Shown here: positions 1 through 6,452 of the stretch, one piece after another | Layout of the letters: each line of letters begins with the position of its first letter | Numbering within the stretch: the stretch's first letter is position 1 | From: Candidatus Sabulitectum sp. | GTDB taxonomy: Bacteria > Fermentibacterota > Fermentibacteria > Fermentibacterales > JCC-6 | NCBI GenBank assembly: GCA_023136985.1 | Contig: JAGLQD010000563.1 | Span: forward strand, 1-7,638 | Reading direction: 5' to 3' | Length of the DNA stretch: 7,638 nt | Program-made: the position numbers and the translations under genes | The notes under the pieces: model-generated | What the model was told of the DNA's origin: nothing | Database searches by the model: none | Seen by the model: the letters and a program-made list of their open reading frames with translations, nothing else

Positions 1-164
1 AGCACCTCTCCTTTGGAAGAGGAGCAGATAAGAGCAAGACTCATGGTTCCCTCCGGCTCCTCTGCCCATCCAAACGGTGGAGAAGCATTGAGTCCCAAAG
101 AAGAATACCAGCCTGGAAGATACCCACCGTCTTTGAAAGCACTACTGCAAATTTTAAACTCCAT
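1..164 (-). CDS. PEBP / YbhB-YbcL (Raf kinase inhibitor-like) family protein, 5' part only
   Basis: This is the start of a gene that leaves the window at base 1; 54 codons are visible. The N-terminus (MEFKICSSAF, then KDGGYLP, LNASPPFGW and PEGTMSLALI) follows the start of bacterial and archaeal PEBP proteins closely: an F-x-I-x-S-x-AF-x-DGG-x-xP strand, an N-x-SPP-x-x-W segment, and a P-x-GT-x-SLALI strand. Known members are small soluble proteins of about 150-190 residues with a small anion/ligand pocket; their bacterial function is poorly defined. Oddly, the DPDAP pocket motif that normally follows SLALI is not seen; the residues there are CSSSKGEV. The start at 164 is preferred because AAGGA lies 6 bases upstream and family members begin at this point. 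An in-frame ATG at 203 would add 13 residues. The gene begins 61 bases after the CDF stop on the same strand, with no terminator visible between, so it is probably the operon's fifth gene. Family call fairly sure; function unknown. Confidence 0.82.
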   Translation of the reverse strand, partial: MEFKICSSAFKDGGYLPGWYSSLGLNASPPFGWAEEPEGTMSLALICSSSKGEV

Positions 165-170
165 AGTAAT

Positions 171-175
171 TCCTT
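171..175 (-). promoter_or_regulatory. Shine-Dalgarno site of the PEBP-like gene
   Basis: AAGGA on the minus strand lies 6 bases before the ATG at 164. It supports that start over the in-frame ATG at 203. Confidence 0.5.
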
Positions 176-225
176 CTTTCCCCCTTACACGCAACATATT
201 CATTATTTTCTCTTCTGTAAATCCC

Positions 226-1161
226 CTATCTTTTCAGCGTTTTACAATTATCAGCGTCTCCGCAGGGAGAGAAGGGTTCAATACGGGCAATTACATCCCT
301 TACGGAGGAATCACAACCCAGAATATCAACCTCTACAGCCTTGCCTATGAAATAACCTTCCTTAACACTGCTCTCTCCGTCAACCTGCAGGTGAAGATCA
401 ACATAAATTCCACCACCCTGCATCCTGGCTCTGAATCTGTGAATACTAATAACTCCAGCAACGCCTCTTGCGGCATTCTTCATCTTGTTCACAACTTCCA
501 CTGGAGGGGCTGAATTTGTAACCTCGCCGATAACCGGCTGCAGGACTTTCCAGCCGGCCTTTATGATAAACACGGAAACCAATGCTCCCCCTATGCTGTC
601 CAGAAACATCAAAGAACTGCTGAGTGTAGAAGCGCTGACTGCTACTAGAACGGGTATAGAACTCAATCCATCAGAGCGGTGATGCCATGCGTTGGCAGCC
701 AGAGCCCCGGAACCGGTCTGCCTGGCCTTTTTCAAAGTCCAGCGAAACAGTATTTCTTTAGATATGAGTGACACAGCAGCAGCAAGTACAGCAAAAAGAC
801 CTGGTCTGACTGAAGTTGAATCACCACCAAGAGCTTTTAGAGAATCAAAAGCAATTCCAGCTCCCGTGAGAAGAAGCATTAGTCCGATGAACAGGCTGAC
901 CACTGTTTCTATGCCCTTGTGTCCCATGGGATGTGTGTCATCAGGCGGCTTGCACCAATATCGGGCACCAACAATTATTGCAATATCTGTGGTCAGGTCC
1001 GAAAGGCTGTGAACAGCGTCTGCAACAAGAGCCCTGCTTCCAGACACAACTCCCGCATAGCCTTTCAATGCGGTTAGAACAACATTGACAACCAGGCCGG
1101 CAACTGCAGCCCGCTGTATGTGCTCTGCCTTATCTGCAGGTTCTCTGGATATACTGGGCAT
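226..1161 (-). CDS. Cation diffusion facilitator (CDF) family divalent metal transporter
   Basis: A 311-residue inner-membrane transporter, the usual length for bacterial CDF proteins, which export Zn2+ or related divalent cations by proton exchange. Hydrophobic helices can be read at roughly residues 17-40, 44-66, 85-107, 120-137, 165-182 and 185-205, giving the six-helix CDF core. The metal site is visible: ADAVHSLSD in helix 2 supplies H51 and D55, and WHHRSD at helix 5 supplies H160 and D164. This H-x-x-x-D pair is typical of zinc-type CDFs, whereas YiiP uses D-x-x-x-D in helix 2. The loop motif PPDDTHPMGH (residues 72-81) is also a family hallmark. Residues from about 215 to 297 (IHRFRARMQGGGIYVDLHLQV onward) form the cytosolic ferredoxin-like dimerisation domain. 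The ATG overlaps the end of the upstream M20 peptidase gene by 32 bases in another frame. AAGGTG sits 11 bases before the ATG, a slightly long spacing. Metal specificity cannot be settled from sequence; zinc is most likely. Confidence 0.93.
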   Translation of the reverse strand: MPSISREPADKAEHIQRAAVAGLVVNVVLTALKGYAGVVSGSRALVADAVHSLSDLTTDIAIIVGARYWCKPPDDTHPMGHKGIETVVSLFIGLMLLLTGAGIAFDSLKALGGDSTSVRPGLFAVLAAAVSLISKEILFRWTLKKARQTGSGALAANAWHHRSDGLSSIPVLVAVSASTLSSSLMFLDSIGGALVSVFIIKAGWKVLQPVIGEVTNSAPPVEVVNKMKNAARGVAGVISIHRFRARMQGGGIYVDLHLQVDGESSVKEGYFIGKAVEVDILGCDSSVRDVIARIEPFSPCGDADNCKTLKR

Positions 1162-2404
1162 AAAACTTCACACACCTTAGATAATCTGCTGTAGAAATAC
1201 TCTCATCAACCGAATGGAGAGCGCCTATTCCCTTCTGATCAAGATGAACAGGCATGAAACGGTATGCATTCTTTGCAACCCTGGAATACCTTCTTGAATC
1301 TGTGGCTGCGGGAAAAACACCGCACCTGAACCCCGTGTCTTTGGAAACAACATTGAGAATAGATCTTTTTAGAGCCCTGAAATCTTTTGTGTCTGTGCTG
1401 GAAACAAACGAAGGCTCAGAAACACTTCCATTGTCAAGAAGCTCAACTTTAACACCCAATGGTTCCACAACAGAGAGAATGTACTCCAGTACTGCAGCAA
1501 CTGAACTGCCTGGAGATGGTCTGGTGTTAACGATTACCTCTGCTCTTCCTGGAAGAATATTCTCTTTACACCCACCGGAAAGAATCGTAGGAGCAAATGT
1601 AGTTTGCAGCCAGTCTGCTGATTTTATCTCTTCAGGCACTTCAGGAAGAGGCATACTGCTTTCATTGAGAGCAACAATAGCCCGGGCAAGAACACCAATT
1701 GCAGTTCTGTCTGGAGGTACTGATGAATGGCCTTGAACTGCCTCTGCTGAAAGCTGAAAAGAAGCATAGCCTTTCTCTGCAATAGCAACCTCTGCGGTGA
1801 CGGCTCCGTGGGGATCAGAATATATGTACCCGCCTTCATCCAGAACACTGCTGCAAAGGATTTTTCGGTCTTGCAGGCTTTCTGTGATTGCCTGCGCACC
1901 CAGAAGGCCCCCAATTTCTTCGTCGTGCCCAAAGGACAGATAAACAGTGCGGCCAGGTTTAAAACCTGCTGCAAGCAGAAGAGAAACAGCTTCAAGCATT
2001 CCAGCAAATCCGCACTTGTAATCTATTGTTCCTCTGCCCCATATTCTGTTATTAAACATTTCTCCCCCCCAGGGGTCGTGAGACCAGCGAGCCGGGTCGC
2101 CTGCTGGAACCACATCCTGATGAGCTGCAAGCATAACAGGGTCAAGAGACAGAGAAGAATCACCGGACCATTTCAGAAGTATTGAAGCCTCTCCATGAAG
2201 TTCCATATCAAGAGAAGAAAAGACATTCCTCCAGGCAGTTGTGGAATACTGACGCATCTTGTGGAAAGGCTCCAGAGAAAAACCCTCTGGAGCCGAAACT
2301 GTAGGAAACCTTATGGTTCCTGCAAACCTGCTGACAATACCGTATTCATCTTCGCTGGACAGTTTCAACCCGTCCGGAAAAGAATCATATTTAGTTGGTG
2401 ACAT
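1130..2404 (-). CDS. M20 family di-zinc peptidase (carboxypeptidase S / PM20D1-like)
   Basis: A 424-residue metallohydrolase with no signal peptide, so probably cytosolic. It should cleave a peptide or N-acyl amino-acid bond. All M20 active-site elements are present: AAHQDVVP (H95, D97), GRGTIDYK (D128), GHDEEIGG (E162, E163), LDEGG (D189) and LHSVDE near the C-terminus (H397). By family precedent, H95/D128/D189 and D128/E163/H397 hold the two zinc ions, with D97 and E162 catalytic. H226 in QGHSSVPP matches the lid-domain histidine that reaches across the dimer. The wording of the motifs, especially FGHDEEIGG and the W-x-H-DPWGG segment, fits the carboxypeptidase S / N-acyl-amino-acid hydrolase branch rather than DapE or ArgE. 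The usual DDK after GRGT is DYK here. The ATG follows an in-frame TAA directly and lies 11 bases upstream of the previous gene's stop, with no strong Shine-Dalgarno, so translation may depend on coupling. Substrate unknown. Confidence 0.92.
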   Translation of the reverse strand: MSPTKYDSFPDGLKLSSEDEYGIVSRFAGTIRFPTVSAPEGFSLEPFHKMRQYSTTAWRNVFSSLDMELHGEASILLKWSGDSSLSLDPVMLAAHQDVVPAGDPARWSHDPWGGEMFNNRIWGRGTIDYKCGFAGMLEAVSLLLAAGFKPGRTVYLSFGHDEEIGGLLGAQAITESLQDRKILCSSVLDEGGYIYSDPHGAVTAEVAIAEKGYASFQLSAEAVQGHSSVPPDRTAIGVLARAIVALNESSMPLPEVPEEIKSADWLQTTFAPTILSGGCKENILPGRAEVIVNTRPSPGSSVAAVLEYILSVVEPLGVKVELLDNGSVSEPSFVSSTDTKDFRALKRSILNVVSKDTGFRCGVFPAATDSRRYSRVAKNAYRFMPVHLDQKGIGALHSVDESISTADYLRCVKFYAQYIQRTCR

Positions 2405-3320
2405 TTACCCATTTGATATTGAAACCATGGTAACCCAGAGAATCAATTGCCACAAATACACTCTCTGCGATTTCCATTGCGTCACCAAAAGTAGACTCAG
2501 AAGGGAAAAGCAGAGTAACATGCACCGGTCTTTCTTCAGTATTTCTTCTGTTTATGGTCCGAACTGCCTGGTCCATTCCCCTGCTGAATACTCGTTGATT
2601 AAACCCGTACCCGTCAGCAGGTTCCACTATATCCTTGTTGTACTCTTCAACAATACACCTGAACCACTCATCGGTAAACAGTAGTTTCAATTCAACCGGT
2701 TGAACCTCTGCTGAGTCATCAAGCAGTGGAAGAATTGCAACTGCCATATAATCTGTTTCAGTGGAATCAGCCCATGCAAACAGAGAATCAGGGGCAAGGA
2801 ATCTAAAATCGTTGCTGTTGATCTTCTGGAGCATATAGTTAACTACCGGCTGAATTGACATTGATCCGCTACCCATGAAAGAAACTGTTGTGCCTTCCGG
2901 AATAAGAGCAAGGTCTACATTTGTTCTTGGAGCGGCAGATGTTCCTTCTGCATTAAAAACATAAACTATATCGGTACCCAGAATAATGGGAAGAGAATCC
3001 AGCGGGTTCTCAATCTCAACAATCTCATGCGCAAGTTCATTCTCCTGCTCAAGCACTGCCCGGTCAAAACTGCTGAAGATATACAATGCGCCTGCGGCAC
3101 CTATGAGAAAAACAACTAAACCGATAAGACCGGCTTTGCTTCTGCTGGAAGCGGCCAGATCCAGAGAAACAACGCTGTGTTTACCACCCTGGTCAATTGG
3201 CTTCTGCATTGCAGCTCTTTGATCTTTTCCAGGATCTGTCTGCGGTGCAAGACTGAATCCGCAATTATCACATTTTCCAGTGTTCCGATCATTTTCGTGA
3301 CCACAATTTCTACAGCGCAT
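2391..3320 (-). CDS. Zinc-ribbon, single-pass membrane protein with unrecognised extracytoplasmic domain
   Basis: A 309-residue protein of unknown function with three readable parts. (1) Residues 1-22 form a short zinc ribbon, with C3/C6 and C17/C20 in two C-x-x-C knuckles (RCRNCG and KCDNCG). (2) After a polar linker with many K, Q and D residues there is one hydrophobic helix at about residues 63-85 (AGLIGLVVFLIGAAGALYIF). (3) About 220 residues follow, acidic and mixed alpha/beta in appearance. The arrangement implies a cytosolic ribbon and a domain outside the membrane. I do not recognise the outer domain; the last 45 residues have an ExbD/TolR-like beta-alpha-beta feel, but that is too weak to call. 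The ATG at 3320 is chosen over a TTG three bases earlier because GGAGGT sits 6 bases before it. It overlaps the foldase stop by one base (TGATG), and its own 3' end overlaps the M20 start by 14 bases. Tight coupling to the foldase gene suggests a shared envelope role, which is inference. Confidence 0.8.
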   Translation of the reverse strand: MRCRNCGHENDRNTGKCDNCGFSLAPQTDPGKDQRAAMQKPIDQGGKHSVVSLDLAASSRSKAGLIGLVVFLIGAAGALYIFSSFDRAVLEQENELAHEIVEIENPLDSLPIILGTDIVYVFNAEGTSAAPRTNVDLALIPEGTTVSFMGSGSMSIQPVVNYMLQKINSNDFRFLAPDSLFAWADSTETDYMAVAILPLLDDSAEVQPVELKLLFTDEWFRCIVEEYNKDIVEPADGYGFNQRVFSRGMDQAVRTINRRNTEERPVHVTLLFPSESTFGDAMEIAESVFVAIDSLGYHGFNIKWVNVTN

Positions 3321-4999
3321 CAAATAACCTCCGTGGTACTCAAACCGACTGAATCCACTTCCGCTGGGGTATAAAACCCTTCAAAATACTCCTCATCAAC
3401 ATACAGATGATACACCCCGGATAAACTATCAACAAGTGCTTCTATTGCCTGAGTCTCCTGACGCTGTTCAGTCTCGGAGACCACTCTTCCCCTTATATCT
3501 TCCAGCGCAGGGATACGTTCTTCATTGATAGAGTCAAGACGAAGCCATATTGCAGTAGAATCAGAGAGAACAACAATTGCTTCTTCACCTGAAAGCAGAT
3601 TGAAAAGTGCTTCCCTGTCATTCTCAGGAATCATTGCCGCTGTGAGAGGTATTGTAATTGTCTCCTGGTCCTGGGCCAGAATGGGAGGAAATATCTCGAA
3701 CTGATCCATAGAAGCCAGAATATCATCCCCGGATACCATCATTGCTTCCGCAGTTTGAATACGCTCTGCATTCGCAAGGAACAGTGTGTGGAAAATTCGG
3801 CTTTCCTCGATTGGATGATCTTCTCTGATCTCCATATACACTTCATTGATCACCACTGAATCAGAAACAATTCTTGCGGAGATCACAACCTCGTAGTACT
3901 TGTCAAGAACTGCTTCCCAGTGTTTGGCATCCAATCTGCGCGCCACATCAGGAATGGTATCCAGCCCCATCTTGATCGCTTCCTCCATCTGTATGTCGAA
4001 AAGAGCAAGCCTCCGTGAATAATCTACCAGCCATTGAACATCATCTGTCTGCCGTGGAAGATGCCCCGGAAGACTCATGATATTATCAGTGACAGAAAAA
4101 AGAGTTCTTGATCCACCATCCCAGGTCACTGCTGAAAGAGCTTCTTCCTCCGGTTGGAATGTACCGAACATCATGTGATCAGCATCAGCATTCTCGGCCA
4201 TAAGACTAACCACATCCAGGTCAACCTGAACATTGTAAATCGACTTCAGACTATCTTCAAGAAATATCTTTCTTGATTCTCTGGTTCGTGCCAGCAACAT
4301 AGAAGCTATGCGCTGAGAATCACTCTCAAACGGATCCGGCGTGTAAGTCCATGTGGAATCGATCTGCAGCATTCGCCATCCAAGTCTTACAGGGAAGGGA
4401 GGAATAATATCTCCAGCCCGGGCAGAAATCAGGTAATCGTGATCCATCGCATTTGAATAATTAACATCAACAATAGATATCTGACCTCTTGTCTGCCTGA
4501 GCATTGCGTCCATGCCTATCTCAGCAGCAAGCCCTGAAAGGCTCTCTCCATCTTCAACCATGGTCAGAACGCTGTCTATAAGAATGCTGTCCTGATCATA
4601 AAAGCAGGTATAGGAAATACCGGTCCCCATGGTCTGCCAGAAATGAAGCACATCCTCCTGTCTTATCTGTACCTGATCAAGACTGTGGGACAACCACTGT
4701 GCCTGAAGTATCTCCCTGGCTCTTTCGTGGGACAGCCTTACGACTACTCGATCGTTATCAAGCCCGAGATCTATCGCATGAACGATAAACAGTTCCCTGG
4801 CGATTATGTTCTCCTTGAAAATGTTCACAGACAGAGTATCACCACGATACCTCTCAAACGACTCACCCACATTCTCCGGGAAAATAGCTCTTTCACCAAC
4901 CGAGATCACCGCGCCATCAGTTCCGTCAGCCAGCCCCTGCCCGCAGGAAGAAAACAGAAGTACAAAACCCGCAAAAATAAGTGTAACAACTTTACTCAC
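3320..4999 (-). CDS. Lipoprotein resembling SurA/PpiC periplasmic foldases (divergent parvulin-like)
   Basis: A 559-residue exported protein. K3 is followed by a hydrophobic stretch (residues 4-16) and FSSCG, a plausible lipobox placing the lipidated cysteine at C19. The rest is rich in D, E, S and L with many predicted helices. Residues about 125-215 read as a degenerate parvulin domain: a strand, a helix with DGESLSGLAAEIG (compare the G-x-SF-x-x-LA motif), a loop, ARAGDIIPPF, and LGWRMLQID where PpiC proteins have fGYHiikv. A second, weaker copy may span about 398-492 (RIFHTLFL, H404). The N-terminal and C-terminal helical parts would correspond to the SurA-type chaperone module. The conserved parvulin histidines are mostly missing, so chaperone activity is more likely than isomerase activity. 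The start is GTG, with GGAG 5 bases upstream; it is the first gene of the leftward operon behind a good promoter. Fold assignment moderately sure; client unknown. Confidence 0.68.
   Translation of the reverse strand: MSKVVTLIFAGFVLLFSSCGQGLADGTDGAVISVGERAIFPENVGESFERYRGDTLSVNIFKENIIARELFIVHAIDLGLDNDRVVVRLSHERAREILQAQWLSHSLDQVQIRQEDVLHFWQTMGTGISYTCFYDQDSILIDSVLTMVEDGESLSGLAAEIGMDAMLRQTRGQISIVDVNYSNAMDHDYLISARAGDIIPPFPVRLGWRMLQIDSTWTYTPDPFESDSQRIASMLLARTRESRKIFLEDSLKSIYNVQVDLDVVSLMAENADADHMMFGTFQPEEEALSAVTWDGGSRTLFSVTDNIMSLPGHLPRQTDDVQWLVDYSRRLALFDIQMEEAIKMGLDTIPDVARRLDAKHWEAVLDKYYEVVISARIVSDSVVINEVYMEIREDHPIEESRIFHTLFLANAERIQTAEAMMVSGDDILASMDQFEIFPPILAQDQETITIPLTAAMIPENDREALFNLLSGEEAIVVLSDSTAIWLRLDSINEERIPALEDIRGRVVSETEQRQETQAIEALVDSLSGVYHLYVDEEYFEGFYTPAEVDSVGLSTTEVI
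3327..3332 (-). promoter_or_regulatory. Shine-Dalgarno site of the zinc-ribbon gene, inside the foldase 3' end
   Basis: GGAGGT on the minus strand lies 6 bases before the ATG at 3320, and the site is inside the last codons of the preceding gene. It decides the start in favour of this ATG rather than the TTG at 3323, and indicates coupled translation across the TGATG junction. Confidence 0.65.
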
Positions 5000-5031
5000 A
5001 ATGACTCCACTTTCTGTTAATAATTCTTTGT

Positions 5032-5060
5032 TTTACAACCACTACAGATATCATTATTGT
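5032..5060 (+). promoter_or_regulatory. Sigma70-type promoter for the rightward dacB-like gene
   Basis: TTTACA (5032-5037, five of six matches to TTGACA) is followed by 17 bases and TATTGT (5055-5060, four of six matches to TATAAT). Transcription would start near 5067 and leave a leader of about 30 bases before the ATG at 5096. The -10 overlaps the -10 of the opposing promoter by five bases. The match is weaker than on the minus strand. Confidence 0.42.
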
Positions 5061-5084
5061 TACCCTTTCAAACCGAAATGTCAA
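5056..5084 (-). promoter_or_regulatory. Sigma70-type promoter for the leftward foldase operon
   Basis: On the minus strand a perfect TTGACA (5084-5079) is followed by a 17-base spacer and AACAAT (5061-5056), which matches TATAAT at four of six positions. Transcription would start near 5049, about 50 bases before the GTG at 4999. The -35 lies directly beside the dacB-like Shine-Dalgarno on the other strand, so RNA polymerase binding here covers the dacB-like leader. Assignment is by pattern only. Confidence 0.55.
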
Positions 5085-5085
5085 C

Positions 5086-5093
5086 AGGAGGGG
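5086..5093 (+). promoter_or_regulatory. Shine-Dalgarno site of the dacB-like gene
   Basis: AGGAGGGG ends 2 bases before the ATG at 5096; counted from its AGGAGG core the spacing is 4. It selects this start over in-frame ATGs at 5057 and 5078, neither of which has a purine-rich site upstream. The spacing is a little short. Confidence 0.65.
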
Positions 5094-5095
5094 AA

Positions 5096-6433
5096 ATGTC
5101 TTTTCTAATACACATAATCTTATCTATTCTTGTTTCTCAGCAGCCCATACCAGTGATTCCGTCTTCCTGGAATTCGGGGATCTCAGTTGAAGATTATGAT
5201 TCTGGAGAAGTTCTTATTAATATCAATGCAGATGTTCCCTTTAGACCAGCCAGTACTGTTAAGGCGGTCACCACACTTACTGCTCTCAGTACACTGGGTG
5301 CGGCACATGTCTACCACACAACAATCCAGGTTGATACCCTTGACAACAGTATTTTTCTGGTGGGCTCAGGAGCTCCACTGCTATCCATTGAAGATGTTAC
5401 AAGAGCTGCAATGGAAACAGCAGCAATCCTGCCTTACAGAGAAAACTGGAATCTGTTTCTGGATCCCTCTGCATTGACAGGAGAAACACACCTGCCGGGA
5501 TGGGATTCAGCCGACTGGAACAGAACTTATTGCCCTCCTGTGGAACCTCTTTGCATTGGAGATAATGTTCTGGAGCTTGTTGTGGCATCCATAAATGGAA
5601 CTGTAAGACTTCTCACTTACCCACCATTGCCCGGATTGCAGATATTCAGCGAAAACCTTTCTTCGGGACAACGCACAGATCTCACTGTTACAGGAGGAAA
5701 CTGGGAGACCGGCAGACCTGAGATGAGGTTGTCAGGTACCATAATGAGAGGCACAAGAGAAATCCTCTACAAACCTTTTGCTGGGGCTCCCGGCGAACTG
5801 GCAATGGTTCTGCAGGATGAACTTAACAACTGGGATATCAATGCTGTTTATGCAGGAATAAGAGAAGTTGATGATTCACTTTTCACCTCAGCTGTTATGT
5901 ACTCTGATCCTCTCTGGATGATACTTGGTTCAATGAACAAATGGAGTAGGAATATCGTGGCGGAACAGATACTCAGAACCGTGGCTTCAGACGCAACTGG
6001 AGAACCGGGCTCTACAAGAGCCGGATGTGATATATCCGGGGCTCTTCTGGACAGCCTTGTGCCGGGCATCACTGGTTGGCAGCTTGCAGACGGATCAGGT
6101 CTGTCCAGATTGAATCTGCTTGCACCAGAACAACTTGTATCTGTTTTCTCCGCCGGGGCAGCTTCCCTTGAGTTTGGAGCAGAATTTCTGGCTTCTTTTC
6201 CGGTAAATGGCGTTGACGGAACCCTTTCCAGAAGAATGACCGATCTTCCGCCTGGAGCTTTCAGAGGAAAGACCGGTTCTCTTAATGATACTTGCACCAT
6301 CGCTGGTATTCTTACTTCGAGGAGTGGAAGGAAGGTGGCACTGGCCATATTCCTGGAGTTTCCCCGTGGACAGATATTGAGAGCCAGAGCCTGGCAGGAC
6401 AGATACATAACATCTTTATACTACACTCTGTAA
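5096..6433 (+). CDS. dacB: D-alanyl-D-alanine carboxypeptidase / endopeptidase, PBP4 (peptidase S13) family
   Basis: A 445-residue penicillin-binding protein of the class C / DacB type. These enzymes remove the terminal D-Ala from peptidoglycan stem peptides or cut cross-links in the periplasm. All three catalytic motifs are visible: S-x-x-K as PASTVK (nucleophile S53, K56), S-x-N as GSMNKWSRN (S279, N281), and KTG as FRGKTGSLND (K392-G394). Other S13 hallmarks are YCPPVEPLC ahead of the inserted domain, and DGSGLSRLNLLAPEQL. The roughly 200 residues between S-x-x-K and S-x-N match the extra domains that separate PBP4 from PBP5-type enzymes. The N-terminus (FLIHIILSILV) is a short hydrophobic segment consistent with export, but it lacks the usual Lys/Arg before it. 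The gene runs opposite to its neighbours, divergent from the foldase operon and convergent with efp after a 19-base gap. The symbol reflects family membership; orthology to E. coli dacB is not proven. Confidence 0.93.
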   Translation: MSFLIHIILSILVSQQPIPVIPSSWNSGISVEDYDSGEVLININADVPFRPASTVKAVTTLTALSTLGAAHVYHTTIQVDTLDNSIFLVGSGAPLLSIEDVTRAAMETAAILPYRENWNLFLDPSALTGETHLPGWDSADWNRTYCPPVEPLCIGDNVLELVVASINGTVRLLTYPPLPGLQIFSENLSSGQRTDLTVTGGNWETGRPEMRLSGTIMRGTREILYKPFAGAPGELAMVLQDELNNWDINAVYAGIREVDDSLFTSAVMYSDPLWMILGSMNKWSRNIVAEQILRTVASDATGEPGSTRAGCDISGALLDSLVPGITGWQLADGSGLSRLNLLAPEQLVSVFSAGAASLEFGAEFLASFPVNGVDGTLSRRMTDLPPGAFRGKTGSLNDTCTIAGILTSRSGRKVALAIFLEFPRGQILRARAWQDRYITSLYYTL

Positions 6434-6452
6434 CTGCTGCCCTGTGGGTATA

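Noticed and set aside
13..513. Plus-strand open frame of 166 codons antisense to the PEBP-like and CDF genes
   Set aside because: It lies opposite two confidently recognised genes, and its translation has no recognisable motif. It is a shadow frame.
1254..1736. Plus-strand open frame of 160 codons antisense to the M20 peptidase
   Set aside because: The M20 gene has every catalytic motif in the other strand; the antisense translation has no domain-like features.
2391..2530. Similarity of the zinc-ribbon protein's last 45 residues to ExbD/TolR
   Set aside because: Only a vague beta-alpha-beta pattern is shared. The ExbD arrangement (short N-terminus, helix, about 100-residue domain, no zinc ribbon) does not match, and no ExbB-like gene is adjacent.
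5028..5038. Small inverted repeat TTGT-TTT-ACAA at the plus-strand -35, as a possible operator
   Set aside because: Four-base arms are expected by chance in AT-rich sequence and match no operator I can name.
4643..5108. Plus-strand open frames at the start of the foldase gene and across the divergent region
   Set aside because: They lack ribosome-binding sites, run antisense to the lipoprotein signal region, and carry no recognised domain.
5848..6408. Minus-strand open frame of 186 codons opposite the dacB-like gene
   Set aside because: It overlaps the S-x-N and KTG motif region of a clear S13 enzyme, and its translation looks like random antisense sequence.
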